Positions 45,978-54,984 of a stretch of 64,000 nucleotides of DNA are shown piece after piece (the stretch's first letter is position 1; each line of letters starts with the position of its first letter). Position numbers and translations under genes: made by a program. The stretch is from NCBI GenBank assembly GCA_012960135.1, contig DUBW01000045.1:33312-97311 (forward strand). Direction: 5' to 3'. The stretch comes from Methyloprofundus sp. Lineage in GTDB: Bacteria; Pseudomonadota; Gammaproteobacteria; Methylococcales; Methylomonadaceae. The notes below the pieces were generated by a model. The model ran no database searches. It had not been told where the DNA came from and was given only the letters and a program-made list of their open reading frames with translations.

Positions 45978-46502
45978 TTAATTATATTTCAATAAATCGG
46001 CCAGGTGATGTGATTCATCACTGACGTGCTCTTCTATCAGCTTACTGAAATATAAGCCGGCTATGGCAATAACCATACCTGCCATAGTCGGTATGGTCGC
46101 TTGTGAAACACCCAGCGCCATTGCTCTTGCATTACCCGTGCCGGTGACTGCCAACACATCAAAAACGTGAATCATCCCGGTTACCGTCCCCAATAAACCC
46201 AGTAAAGGACACAGGGTAATCAGTACTTTTATAATCGCAACACTACGGTTCATCTGGATGAATACGGCTGAAATTAATTCCTGCCGGATAAATAAAGCAT
46301 AGGCAGAATTTTTATCTTCACGCTGCTCCCATAAATCCAGGCAATTTGCCTTAAGCAGCGGATAATTGTGTTTGAAAAAAATCAAGCGCTCGATAATCAG
46401 GCACCATAAACAGATAGCAACAATTAAAATTAGCCATAACACGTCACCGCCTGCATAGAGAAAGTTACGAATGTCTTCAAAAAATGCAAGTTGCCTAGGC
46501 AT
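45978..46502 (-). CDS. exbB: ExbB-type MotA/TolQ/ExbB proton channel (ExbB2)
   Basis: A 174-residue short ExbB. It has one helix near 20-40 (VLWLILIVAICLWCLIIERLIFF) and the conserved pair of helices with ITLCPLLGLLGTVTGMIHVFDVLAV and VSQATIPTMAGMVIAIAGLYF. With ExbD it forms the proton-driven motor for TonB. It abuts the upstream TtpC-like gene, sharing a base. Confidence 0.93.
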   Translation of the reverse strand: MPRQLAFFEDIRNFLYAGGDVLWLILIVAICLWCLIIERLIFFKHNYPLLKANCLDLWEQREDKNSAYALFIRQELISAVFIQMNRSVAIIKVLITLCPLLGLLGTVTGMIHVFDVLAVTGTGNARAMALGVSQATIPTMAGMVIAIAGLYFSKLIEEHVSDESHHLADLLKYN

Positions 46503-47830
46503 TACTTACCTGCACGACGGCTCATGATGCCGGCAGTTTGCTCATCTAAAATTTGCACTAACATCTTACTGCGCGAAACTAGCAGGCTATGCAAAAACAA
46601 TAATGGAATGGCAACGCATAAGCCCAACATCGTGGTTACCAGTGCCTGAGAAATTCCATCCGCCATTAACTTCGGATCGCCGGTACCAAATAAACTGATG
46701 GATTGAAAAGTCGCGATCATACCGGTTACTGTACCGAGCAACCCTAATAAAGGCGCGACAGCAGCAAATAGCTTAATCATCGATAAGCCTTTCTCCAGAA
46801 GGGGTACTTCTCGGGTAATCGCTTCATCAAGAATAAGCTCCAAGGTTGCGGTATCTTCCAATGAACTCTGCTCAGTGGCGCTCAATACACGGCCCAAGGG
46901 ATTATCATCGGAGGCTGTTTCATTCTCCATTTGCGCTCTCATTTTTTTGCCTGTGATCGCCAGAATAACCAGACGATACATGGCATAGAGAAAGCCTAGT
47001 ACACCTAAAGCTAGAATAATATAACCTACGACCCCACCTTGCTGAATGCGTTCCTGAGTGTTCGGTGTTTGAATCAGCATACTCAACATAACACCACGCG
47101 TCGGATCGATAGCAATAGGCTCTTGACTTGCGTCTGAGTCACTAAAATCTGCCAGCAAATCAAGGTACCTGCTGGCTGGTTGGCGAGCCAGACTAGTGAG
47201 TATTTTTGTTTCCGGTGAATAGCGTAAATACTCTCCGTTAGCAACGGCATTAAATGCTCCGATACGGATGATTTCAGCTTCTTCTCTGTGGCCTCCAGGC
47301 GTTTGAATAGGTTGTTTAAAGCGCACAACCTTTCCTGACTCGGTCATTTCCTGCTGCAAGGTAAACCACAAGATTTCTAATTGGTCGATAGTCGGAAGCG
47401 CTTTACTTTCAACTATACCAATTAATGGCTCAGTACGATCGGGGTATTGAGCAGAAACCATTGAGTCAACTAAATCGGCTGCTAAATCACCTGCAACCTG
47501 CCGAGCAGCACCAAATAGCTCACCTAATTCGCCACTACGCTCTTTTAATTGCGCTGCAAATTTAGCCAGTACTTCTTCATTACTTTCCAATTGTAATTTT
47601 AATTGCGCGCTGAGCTTTTTTTGCTTAGCTAACTTCGCTTCAGCCGCTTGCAATAATTGCTGCTGAGTTTTCTTTTCAGCCAGAAATTCTTCTTCGCGGA
47701 TGCGATTAATTTTACGTTCAAGAACTTGTCTTTGCTTAACATCCTGTAACAGTTGGTCCAAGTCATTATTCCCAGACCACGCATTGTTAGAGACTAAAAC
47801 CGTCAGTATCAAACCGATAACTAATTTCAT
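46502..47830 (-). CDS. TtpC-like long MotA/TolQ/ExbB protein
   Basis: A 442-residue protein with a signal peptide, a long periplasmic coiled coil (about 25-120, rich in Lys-Gln-Glu), a beta-type region, and a C-terminal ExbB domain with FAAVAPLLGLLGTVTGMIATFQSI and SQALVTTMLGLCVAIPLLF. This is the architecture of TtpC, the extra component of Vibrio TonB2 systems. Its first base pair overlaps the DUF3450 stop; expected partner of the ExbB-ExbD-TonB set downstream. Confidence 0.9.
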   Translation of the reverse strand: MKLVIGLILTVLVSNNAWSGNNDLDQLLQDVKQRQVLERKINRIREEEFLAEKKTQQQLLQAAEAKLAKQKKLSAQLKLQLESNEEVLAKFAAQLKERSGELGELFGAARQVAGDLAADLVDSMVSAQYPDRTEPLIGIVESKALPTIDQLEILWFTLQQEMTESGKVVRFKQPIQTPGGHREEAEIIRIGAFNAVANGEYLRYSPETKILTSLARQPASRYLDLLADFSDSDASQEPIAIDPTRGVMLSMLIQTPNTQERIQQGGVVGYIILALGVLGFLYAMYRLVILAITGKKMRAQMENETASDDNPLGRVLSATEQSSLEDTATLELILDEAITREVPLLEKGLSMIKLFAAVAPLLGLLGTVTGMIATFQSISLFGTGDPKLMADGISQALVTTMLGLCVAIPLLFLHSLLVSRSKMLVQILDEQTAGIMSRRAGK

Positions 47831-48606
47831 TATTTAGCCTCCTTTGCTGTTGGAACCGGTAAGGTTAATAGATCTGGAGCAGCTTCTTTACGAGCTATGC
47901 GTAATCCCTGACGGATAGAGTTACGATATTCACTGGATAATCCCTCCCAACGTTTATCGGTGTTATTCCAGTAACCTGTTTCACTGCCATCAAGGCGTTG
48001 GTAGTACAAAGCAACACGGCCAAGACGCAGAAAATCAACCGAGCTGATCTCACCCTCTAATTCTATATTGGCGCGATAGGCTTCGATGGTATTACCGTAA
48101 TCATTTTCTATTTGATAGGCCTCCATAATGCGGCGAAATTTTTCGGCATTAGTGACGTCTGCCCGAGTCATCATATCCCTTAAACTGCTAACACGCAGCT
48201 TACGCTCTTCAGGCAAAAAAGGCATATCCAACTGAATAAATTGCTCCAAGCTCTTTTGCATATTCAGGATCAGCGGGACAATTTCACTCTGTGTGGTTTC
48301 GATTTGTTCTAACTGCTCCTCAAATGAGACTTTTTCAATTTCCTGTGAAGCAAGCAATGCCTGCAAATGCTCATTATAGGTCAGTAATGTCCTGGTTTGC
48401 CGAGTCACAGAACGAAATTGCTCTAACATTTTGCGCGTACGATCGTCTAAGCCATCTATGTTCTTTTGCGATTTTATGGCACTTTTCTGGATAGCACTTT
48501 CCGTCGCTATTGTTTTAGAAAGAGTATCTGCAGAGGCGCAAACAGAGCTTAGGCTGAGTACTGAAGGTATCAATAATATCAGATATTTACGGGGTGAAAA
48601 AAGCAT
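47830..48606 (-). CDS. DUF3450 periplasmic coiled-coil protein
   Basis: A 258-residue exported protein (signal ending VCASA). The body is mostly coiled coil (STIATESAIQKSAIKSQKNI onward) with the DUF3450 landmarks LDMPFLPEERKLRVSSLRDMM and EIENDYG-like YQIENDYGNTIEAY. It heads TonB2-type operons and probably works with the TtpC-like protein in the periplasm. The long uniform operon (DUF3450, TtpC, ExbB, ExbD, TonB, TPR) makes this assignment secure. Confidence 0.9.
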   Translation of the reverse strand: MLFSPRKYLILLIPSVLSLSSVCASADTLSKTIATESAIQKSAIKSQKNIDGLDDRTRKMLEQFRSVTRQTRTLLTYNEHLQALLASQEIEKVSFEEQLEQIETTQSEIVPLILNMQKSLEQFIQLDMPFLPEERKLRVSSLRDMMTRADVTNAEKFRRIMEAYQIENDYGNTIEAYRANIELEGEISSVDFLRLGRVALYYQRLDGSETGYWNNTDKRWEGLSSEYRNSIRQGLRIARKEAAPDLLTLPVPTAKEAK

Positions 48607-48907
48607 ATATAATGATTTACTTCTATTTAATAAAAATTACCAAGACTTTACCACAGCCAGCATAAAATTCAATGGGTTATATCACCTATTTAGACTTCAC
48701 GCGGTCACAGATGCGGTTGTTTAGTGAGCTGATTTTTATCGAGGCAAGACGCTAAAACAAGCGCATAGCTGGCTACGCAACTGCTTCAGCAACACAGCTC
48801 TCGGCAAAAACTCAGCCGTGGCCGCGCGAAATATATGCTTGTAAAAATCTACAGCATGGTCTGATATGGCCAGACTGGCATGCTGTAGATCCTGTGGCTT
48901 TAGTGAT
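48607..48907. other. 301-bp gap with a long hairpin
   Basis: No gene is supported; ORF 48431-48724 is a shadow that starts within the DUF3450 gene. An inverted repeat atctacagcatg / catgctgtagat (48847-48858, 48879-48890), extended inward by GTCTG/CAGAC, lies just past the stop of the DUF5765 gene and probably ends its transcript. Confidence 0.6.
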
Positions 48908-49660
48908 TTATAAGGAGTCGCTGATAGTGCGATTATAAAAAGGCCAGGTTTTGACGTGTAAATATTTTCTGATAGGTGTTTTAATCACCGAGACACACAA
49001 GACGATAGAAAATAAACACCAGACTGCCGCAAATTCATTCGGATCATCGGTGGTTACATCTGAAATCCAGGGACCGACCACATAATGAAAAGCAACAAAG
49101 CGCCATGAGCCGTAAATCACTGGCATAACAAAGGAGGCTAAAATGTAGACGAACACATGCATACCCCATTCATAACCCGGGAACCAGGAGACTGGAGGAG
49201 ACATAAGTCCGTTTAATGGCATTTGCCAGGCGATATGCCAGGCGCCCGAAACGGAACATATTTGCTCCCCGCAAAAACCTTCTGTACCAATAATACACAA
49301 ACCTGCCCAGGCAAATGGATACATTTTAACGATCATGGCTACGGCGGCTACTGCACATAAAGTATAAACAGTGGTTCTTATTTTTAATTTGACGCTTTCG
49401 GGAATAAAGTACATCGCCACCATATTGACAAAAAACGGCTGAAAGGCGACATGCAGATAGCCAAACAGCGTGAGCACCTGATTCATCGGGGAGCTACATT
49501 CATCGATATAGACATAGGTTGCGGCCTGCAATAGCTCCATCAACGCGAAATAAGTTAATGGGATCCATAATTCTTTTGACTCCCCTTTTACTGCAATATA
49601 TGCAGCTGTTCCTAACCCGACAGCTGCCAAAACACCCGATGCTTCTCCACTCCAGCACAT
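48908..49660 (-). CDS. DUF5765-family membrane protein
   Basis: A 250-residue polytopic protein with about seven hydrophobic segments. It begins MCWSGEASGVLAAVG, and LWIPLTYFALMELLQAATY, WHIAWQMPLNGL and FAAVWCLFSIVLCVSVI are recognisable DUF5765 landmarks. Function unknown. It has an AGAGGA ribosome site and is divergent from the second moxR. The cysteines in the first loop and after the fourth helix might be paired. Confidence 0.75.
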   Translation of the reverse strand: MCWSGEASGVLAAVGLGTAAYIAVKGESKELWIPLTYFALMELLQAATYVYIDECSSPMNQVLTLFGYLHVAFQPFFVNMVAMYFIPESVKLKIRTTVYTLCAVAAVAMIVKMYPFAWAGLCIIGTEGFCGEQICSVSGAWHIAWQMPLNGLMSPPVSWFPGYEWGMHVFVYILASFVMPVIYGSWRFVAFHYVVGPWISDVTTDDPNEFAAVWCLFSIVLCVSVIKTPIRKYLHVKTWPFYNRTISDSL

Positions 49661-49975
49661 AAACTAATCCTCTATTTGTTACACCCTGAAACCATTGCCT
49701 CAGGTTTTATTGTTATTAAAAAAAGCTAGCAATTATACCTTATCTTAACTTGATATAACCTATTAATATTGCGCCTATAAATGACGCCTCAGGCATTATC
49801 AGTGCCTGACATTTTACACAGAGGCATTAAAGACAAACCACTGTGATATTAGTCTTGGAAAGATGATCAGCATTGAAAACTGTCATACAATTGAGCTTAT
49901 TTATATGCAACTTGAAAATTTATACTAAAATACATCTTTTATTTTTTAGATAGCACAAAGGATTAAGCACAAGCT
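49661..49975. other. Divergent intergenic region, DUF5765 gene versus second moxR
   Basis: 315 bp, AT-rich. A small inverted repeat TCAGGCA..TGCCTGA is near 49790-49811. It must contain both promoters; no strong consensus is visible by eye. Confidence 0.45.
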
Positions 49976-50962
49976 ATGTCAGAAACCAGTTCCAGCGATA
50001 GCCTTATCGCCATACAACATTTAAAAGCCTATATTGGCGAGCACATTATTGGTCAGGATGTTTTAGTCGAGCGCATGTTAATTGCCTTGCTTGCCGATGG
50101 GCATATATTAGTCGAGGGCGCTCCAGGGCTAGCTAAGACTCGCGCGATAAATGCGCTGAGTAAAGGCATACAAGCCGACTTTCATCGTGTGCAATTTACT
50201 CCGGATTTATTACCTGCCGATTTAACCGGTACCGAAATTTATCGCCCCGAACTAGGTAACTTTGAATTTCAAAAAGGGCCTTTATTTCACAACCTGGTAT
50301 TAGCCGATGAAATTAACCGTTCACCTGCAAAAGTACAGGCTGCCCTATTAGAAGCCATGGCTGAGCGGCAAATTACAGTTGGCGGTGAAACCTACCCCCT
50401 ACCCCCTCTTTTTTTGGTTATGGCGACCCAAAACCCGATTGAGCAAGAAGGAACTTATCCATTACCCGAAGCGCAATTAGACCGCTTTTTACTGCATGTA
50501 AAAATTGACTACCCGCAAGCTGAACATGAAAAGCTAATATTACATCTGGCCCGTAATGAAGCAATGCAGCTAGGCCAATCAACCCAACAAGCAACTCAAG
50601 CGATCAGCCAGGAAAGCCTTTTTGCTGCGCGTCAGGAAGTACTGAATATTTATATGGCGGATAACCTCGAAGATTATTTGCTGCAAATTATTCTTGCCAC
50701 CCGCAATCCGGCACCCTACGGAGAAGATTTAGCCAGCTGGGTACAATATGGTGCCAGCCCGCGTGCCAGTATTGCACTAGATCGTTGCGCCCGCGCCAAA
50801 GCCTGGTTAAACGGCAAAGATTTTGTTGCTCCTGAAGATATCCAGGATATGGCCTTTGATATTTTGCGACATAGGGTGATTTTATCTTATGAAGCCGAAG
50901 CAGAGGGCATTAACAGTGATGATTTTATTCAGCAATTAATCGCCAGAATTGCAGTCCCTTAA
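49976..50962 (+). CDS. MoxR-family AAA+ ATPase, second copy
   Basis: A 328-residue MoxR ATPase: Walker A-like EGAPGLAKTRAINAL (APGLAKT), FTPDLLPADLTGTEIY, Walker B LVLADEINRSPAKVQ, sensor ATQNPIEQEGTYPLPEAQLDRF, and ASPRASIALDRCARA. It differs from the 3345-4250 paralogue in the typical MRP-subfamily motif (GLAKT versus GVGKT). The DUF58 partner overlaps its stop (TAATG). Usual downstream VWA/BatA genes are absent. Confidence 0.93.
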   Translation: MSETSSSDSLIAIQHLKAYIGEHIIGQDVLVERMLIALLADGHILVEGAPGLAKTRAINALSKGIQADFHRVQFTPDLLPADLTGTEIYRPELGNFEFQKGPLFHNLVLADEINRSPAKVQAALLEAMAERQITVGGETYPLPPLFLVMATQNPIEQEGTYPLPEAQLDRFLLHVKIDYPQAEHEKLILHLARNEAMQLGQSTQQATQAISQESLFAARQEVLNIYMADNLEDYLLQIILATRNPAPYGEDLASWVQYGASPRASIALDRCARAKAWLNGKDFVAPEDIQDMAFDILRHRVILSYEAEAEGINSDDFIQQLIARIAVP

Positions 50963-51843
50963 TGGAAAAGCATAACAGTGAATTAGTTAGCGTGAGCCTG
51001 GACATGCTAATCAAACTTGCCAAACCCGCCGCTTCATTAAAACTGTTTCGTTCACGTATACGCGCCTCACATAGTGGCGGCTATGTATCACGCACCAAAG
51101 GCCGGGGCATGGAATTTGACGAAGTGCGCATGTACCAGCCAGGTGATGATATTAGGAGTATCGATTGGCGAGTGACTGCACGAACGGGCAAAACTCACAC
51201 TAAACTGTTTCGTGAGGAACGTGAACGCCCAGTCTTTATCTCTGTCGATTATCGTGCCTCTATGCAGTTTGCAACACGCGGTGTATTTAAATCAGTGCAG
51301 GCAGCAAAGCTAGCAGGATTACTGGCCTGGATTGCAGAGCGGCATGGCGACCGGATCGGTGGTCAGATCTTTACTGATACTGCCTGCCGGGAATTAAAAC
51401 CACAAAATGGCAGGCAAGCAGTGCTGCATTTTTTTAATGCTCTGGTTAACGCAGAAACCAAACAAACTGCAATCAGTCTGGAGCAGGTGATCAGGCGTTT
51501 AAGTCACCATGTCAAACCCGGAAGTCTGATTTATATCATCAGCGATTTTCGCGGCATTAATCAAACAATAGAAAATGATCTGGCAAAATTGGCAAGGCAT
51601 TGTGAACTCATCATGATTCTGGTCTATGACCCCTTGGAAAGCCATTTACCCGCCAAGGGTCGTTATCGATTTACCGATAGCACGACAGATATAGTTGTCG
51701 ATACCGGCGATAAACAACGAGTCTTAAATTATCAGCAAAAATTTCAGCAGCATTGCACATACCTGCAAACACTGGCAAAGAAACTAAATATTCGCCTAAT
51801 CCGTTGTGCCAGCAATGAAAAACCGGCGGAAGTACTAAGGTAA
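50962..51843 (+). CDS. DUF58 protein of the second MoxR pair
   Basis: A 293-residue soluble DUF58 protein without membrane helices. It has the diagnostic GRGMEFDEVRMYQPGDDIRSIDWRVTAR and a VWA-like fold after FISVDYRASMQF. Start and moxR stop overlap, so the two are translationally coupled. In related genomes the next genes encode DUF4381, BatA and BatB proteins; here the operon ends and is followed by decayed DNA. Confidence 0.9.
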   Translation: MEKHNSELVSVSLDMLIKLAKPAASLKLFRSRIRASHSGGYVSRTKGRGMEFDEVRMYQPGDDIRSIDWRVTARTGKTHTKLFREERERPVFISVDYRASMQFATRGVFKSVQAAKLAGLLAWIAERHGDRIGGQIFTDTACRELKPQNGRQAVLHFFNALVNAETKQTAISLEQVIRRLSHHVKPGSLIYIISDFRGINQTIENDLAKLARHCELIMILVYDPLESHLPAKGRYRFTDSTTDIVVDTGDKQRVLNYQQKFQQHCTYLQTLAKKLNIRLIRCASNEKPAEVLR

Positions 51844-51914
51844 ATCACTTAATCAGGAATAAGGACGGGCGCTTACCCTGTATATTTTTAAAGACTCATG
51901 CCACCTCCCCTGAA

Positions 51915-52190
51915 ATGCGCTGCAATTCAGATTCATTCGGCAATAAAACCTGCCAGGATAATAAAGGCAATACCTGGCTTGGGCGCACCGATACTTCGGG
52001 GAATGAAACCTGGCGTGACAACAAGGGGAATACGATGAACGGAATTGCCGACTCTTTTGGCAATAAAGTCTAGGATGGCAATGTTATAAAAGGAAGAACT
52101 GACTCCTTTAGAAATACCGGTTACAAGGATAGCTCAGGTAACACTATAAGATGCTATGAGGATTCATTTGGCACAGAAACCTGCAAGTGA
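51915..52190 (+). pseudogene. DSFGN-repeat protein, interrupted by an amber codon
   Basis: An unlisted frame from the ATG at 51915 reads five copies of a roughly 20-residue repeat of the form DSFGNxTxxDxxGNTxxGRT (SDSFGNKTCQDNKGNT, DTSGNETWRDNKGNT, DSFGNKV, DSFRNTGYKDSSGNT, DSFGTETCK). An amber codon at 52071-52073 falls where other copies have an aromatic residue (Trp or Tyr), consistent with TGG to TAG. The frame ends at a TGA at 52190. Strong periodicity shows it was coding; no signal peptide is visible in front, so the 5' end may also be missing. Confidence 0.65.
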
Positions 52191-52204
52191 TCTGAAGTAT
52201 TAGC

Positions 52205-52244
52205 AGGCAAAAAAAATGCCTGATGCATTGCTGCATCAGGCATT
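52205..52244 (-). terminator. Rho-independent terminator
   Basis: On the minus strand AATGCCTGATGCA, four bases, TGCATCAGGCATT and then a T-run. The 13-bp stem is perfect. It is correctly placed to end transcription of the small ORF 52292-52444. Confidence 0.85.
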
Positions 52245-52291
52245 ATAAATATAAACTACATTACGAGGAGGTACTAATTTTTTAACTGTTA

Positions 52292-52444
52292 TTAACCTTC
52301 TATTTGACGGTTGCAGGAGGCAGTACTGAAATAGGCGATTGCTGCAAACAGCATTCCCGAGATAATAAATGCCCCAGAAATAATACCTAAAGTACCGGCA
52401 ACAAATAAAACACCGACCAAAATATCTTTTCGATATTCCGTCAT
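52292..52444 (-). CDS. Small 50-residue membrane protein (below ORF-track cutoff)
   Basis: ATG at 52444 reads MTEYRKDILVGVLFVAGTLG, then IISGAFIISGMLFAAIAYF and a short polar Cys-containing tail (STASCNRQIEG). One long or two short transmembrane helices with glycine-rich spacing. An AGGG ribosome site and a strong terminator about 50 bp downstream support it being a real gene. No family recognised. Confidence 0.6.
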   Translation of the reverse strand: MTEYRKDILVGVLFVAGTLGIISGAFIISGMLFAAIAYFSTASCNRQIEG

Positions 52445-53172
52445 TATCCAGCCCTGTCTATAAAAGAAATTAATATATCTGGTGCTAACTATACAGTAGC
52501 TAGAAATTCACACAATACCAGCAATTGTTGTTAATTTATTTCCTTAAAAGAAACAATCTGCAAGACAGCCATTACTCTTGCCTTGAGAGAGGGCCCGTCC
52601 CCAGAGGGGGTATATTTATAGCTCCATAAGTATTCGCAGTATAAAGTTCAATAAGTGAGGACCCGGCTTTAGCCTGCATTGGTATTGCTTCATGTAGGCT
52701 AAAGCCGGCGCACCAATAGAAGTGCAAGAACTTATGCAACAATTAATATCCAGCTTATTTTGTAACTTATTAGCCTTTAAGCAAATTTATTTAGACTAGC
52801 TTTAAATTACGCACTTTTTCATATCTGGTCACTTGCTATTCAGATTTGCGACCGTCATTGCACTTCCATTGTTGACAGTTGATTTCTGTTAGAGTTTTTT
52901 TGCGCTGAAAAAACTGTATTTACGCGCATCAATAAAAAATCAGGTAATTCAAAATAACCCTCACGGGTCAAGACCAGGATAACAAAGTCCTGTCATGTCA
53001 GCATTGCATTTTCAGTAAGGTTTTATGGCGTGTTTTTTATAGTTGTAGTCCGTCAACATGATCATCCATTACGATTATGTAATGGTAGAAGTAATAAGCA
53101 CACTCTGCCTAATATGAGGCCAATCCGGCGCAGTTAAGCTTAAAAACCGACAAAACATTCAATGACGTAGGC
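52445..53172. other. 728-bp gene-free stretch
   Basis: I see no coding frame with support. It includes the REP-like inverted repeat at 52663-52708, long AT-rich tracts and the probable promoter of the small membrane gene near its left end. Confidence 0.5.
52663..52708. repeat. Inverted repeat (ccggctttagcctgc..gtaggctaaagccgg)
   Basis: Two 15-bp arms with one mismatch and a 16-nt spacer. Half-copies of the same 'ggctttagcc' core occur near 4566-4580 and 38270-38280. It is another REP-like family. Confidence 0.7.
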
Positions 53173-53799
53173 TCAGGCCTTTTTACTGCTTTGCTCTGCT
53201 AGAGCTAAAAGCGCGTAAATTGCAGCGACTACAAGTATTGATCTGCCTTTACGCCCCTGAGTAATCATCCAGGAAATATCGTTTAATAATGCGGTTCCAT
53301 CCTTAAACTCAGCTGCTGATACAAAACCTACCGGCATCTCAACAATTAGTACAGGGCACAGGTTTTCTTCTTTAATCATGCGAATCACCTCCAGCAATGC
53401 CGTGGGTGCATTGGCAACAGCAACAATGCTGTTTTCCAGCAAACCCAAACACTGTGCTTTACGTATTGCCTGTACTGCAAGGGTACTATTTTCGGCCTTT
53501 GCCTGAGAAATTACATCCGCATCAAAGATAAAGTAATGCGTGCTTACGCCAAAATGGCTTAAACGTGGCTTGAATAAGCTCACACTGATCATTTCTACAT
53601 CGGCAATAATATTAGTACCCTAGCTGAGGGCATTTCATCCAGCTGACACTGCATCTGGATGAAATCTACTTAGACCATTAAATTCAAAATTAGCTGTTAC
53701 ATGGATCATTCTGCGCACAATATTTCATTCAGATGCTGAATAATTATCACCACCACCGACTTCCTGATCGACAATAGCAAATGAGTCATGCTCAATTTT
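53173..53799 (-). pseudogene. Precorrin-8X methylmutase (CobH/CbiC), three internal stops
   Basis: The ORF-track entry is only the C-terminal 139 residues. The same frame upstream reads IEHDSFAIVDQEVGG, SASE, TGA, NIVRRMIHVTANFEF (with the catalytic His), FHPDAVSAG, TGA, NALS, TAG, GTNIIADVEMI, then the ORF. The stops are at 53725-53727, 53635-53637 and 53620-53622; the first replaces the usual Trp. The C-terminal half has VAVANAPTALLEVI and VEMPVGFVSAAEFKDG. The intact fragment lacks the catalytic His, so it is unlikely to work. It belongs to cobalamin synthesis. Confidence 0.85.
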
Positions 53800-53894
53800 C
53801 TAGCACGCCTAGGGCGTTTGTTCTATTACCGTGTCCTGTTGCAGGATTTTCCCAGCAGTTATTTATGCAAGCGCCATAGCAAATTATACCGAAT

Positions 53895-54536
53895 TCAACT
53901 CACTAAAAATGGCTCTAAAACATCGCTCGCTTGTTCGCAGGAAATAATGGTTTGCTCATTATTGAGTAGATAATTAGCAAATGACTGGATACACTTCCAG
54001 TTGCTTGGCTTATTAACAAAATAAAAGGCTTTAGCGTACAATTCACTAATTTTCTTTTCACGCTCATAAGCATTAGGAATAAAGTATTCTAAGTATCGAT
54101 AGGCCTGCTCAAGGTCTGAGTGTCCACCGTAATTTTTTAGGGCCCTTATATCAATTAGTTGGTCATTAAATACTTCACGATCCCGTAAAGCAACATACTT
54201 GGCTTCTGCCAGGGGACCCATTAACAGGTTAATAACATCCGCTTCATAAGCTTTCTGCAGGCTTTTCTGTTCTTCTATAGAGCCTATATAATTATTTTCA
54301 ATTTCAGCCACAGGTAAATTATCGATTAACCTGCCACCTAAAACCTGGGCAAAGTAAGCACACTGTTTTTGCTGTTCTTTATTAATAATGATCTGAAAAA
54401 AAACCGGCGGTAATTGCTGCTGCTGATTACGTAAATAAATGGCAACTACATGTCCTGCTTCATGAAATACGATATGTTTAAGTAATTCGTTTTGGCTAGT
54501 AGGGGTATTGGGGAGGGAGTGATTAGTACGTTTCAT
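53895..54536 (-). CDS. HEAGH-motif zincin-like protein, function unknown
   Basis: A 213-residue cytosolic protein with HIVFHEAGHVVAIYL near residue 21, the HExxH zinc-protease motif in the FtsH-M41-like form. The middle contains MGPLAEAKYVALRDREVFND, where M41 enzymes have a third ligand region (a plausible Asp follows in GGHSDLEQAY). No AAA domain or membrane segment is present. It resembles stand-alone M41-like proteins of unknown role. A terminator-like hairpin and a GGGTTTACCC palindrome lie directly in its leader. Confidence 0.6.
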   Translation of the reverse strand: MKRTNHSLPNTPTSQNELLKHIVFHEAGHVVAIYLRNQQQQLPPVFFQIIINKEQQKQCAYFAQVLGGRLIDNLPVAEIENNYIGSIEEQKSLQKAYEADVINLLMGPLAEAKYVALRDREVFNDQLIDIRALKNYGGHSDLEQAYRYLEYFIPNAYEREKKISELYAKAFYFVNKPSNWKCIQSFANYLLNNEQTIISCEQASDVLEPFLVS

Positions 54537-54984
54537 AATGGGTAAACCCTTTAGAAAAAAAATGCGACCATTACAGCCGCATTAAGAGGAAGGAGATAGC
54601 TCTGATATCCAGAAAGGATTGCATCTAAGAGTTAGGCATAGTTTATTGAAATGTTATCAGTTTGAAAATGCGGCATTTTGACGCGCGACAATTTGCCGCC
54701 TGTTTTGGCATAATAACTGCTTTGTATAACTATTGGCCTATAGAAAACACCAAAAAAAACAAGACCTCCAGGCTTGTTCCTACAAATAAACAAGGCAAAT
54801 CGCTTAGGTTCCTATGCGATATACCTTATTTGTTGAAGTTTTTAACAAGCCGCTATTTATTCTATGTCCTAATTTAATTTTTCCCTGCGTTTTTTTAAGT
54901 CCTTGCTTGCGGTAAAATTACGCCTCATTTATTACTTTAGCTTCCGCTCTTTAGATAAAGACACAAATTACCTTTTTGCCTTAC
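54537..54984. other. 448-bp intergenic region
   Basis: Contains the leader of the HEAGH gene with a terminator-like hairpin, and the promoter of the plus-strand glycosyltransferase. ORF 54662-54877 has no ribosome site and no recognisable features and is rejected. Confidence 0.5.
54553..54583 (-). terminator. Terminator-like hairpin in the leader of the HEAGH gene
   Basis: On the minus strand AATGCG, an 11-nt loop, CGCATT and then a run of eight T, ending about 16 bp before the start codon. The palindrome GGGTTTACCC follows, overlapping the ribosome site. The stem is short. It could be attenuation, or the end of a small RNA read from upstream. Confidence 0.45.
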
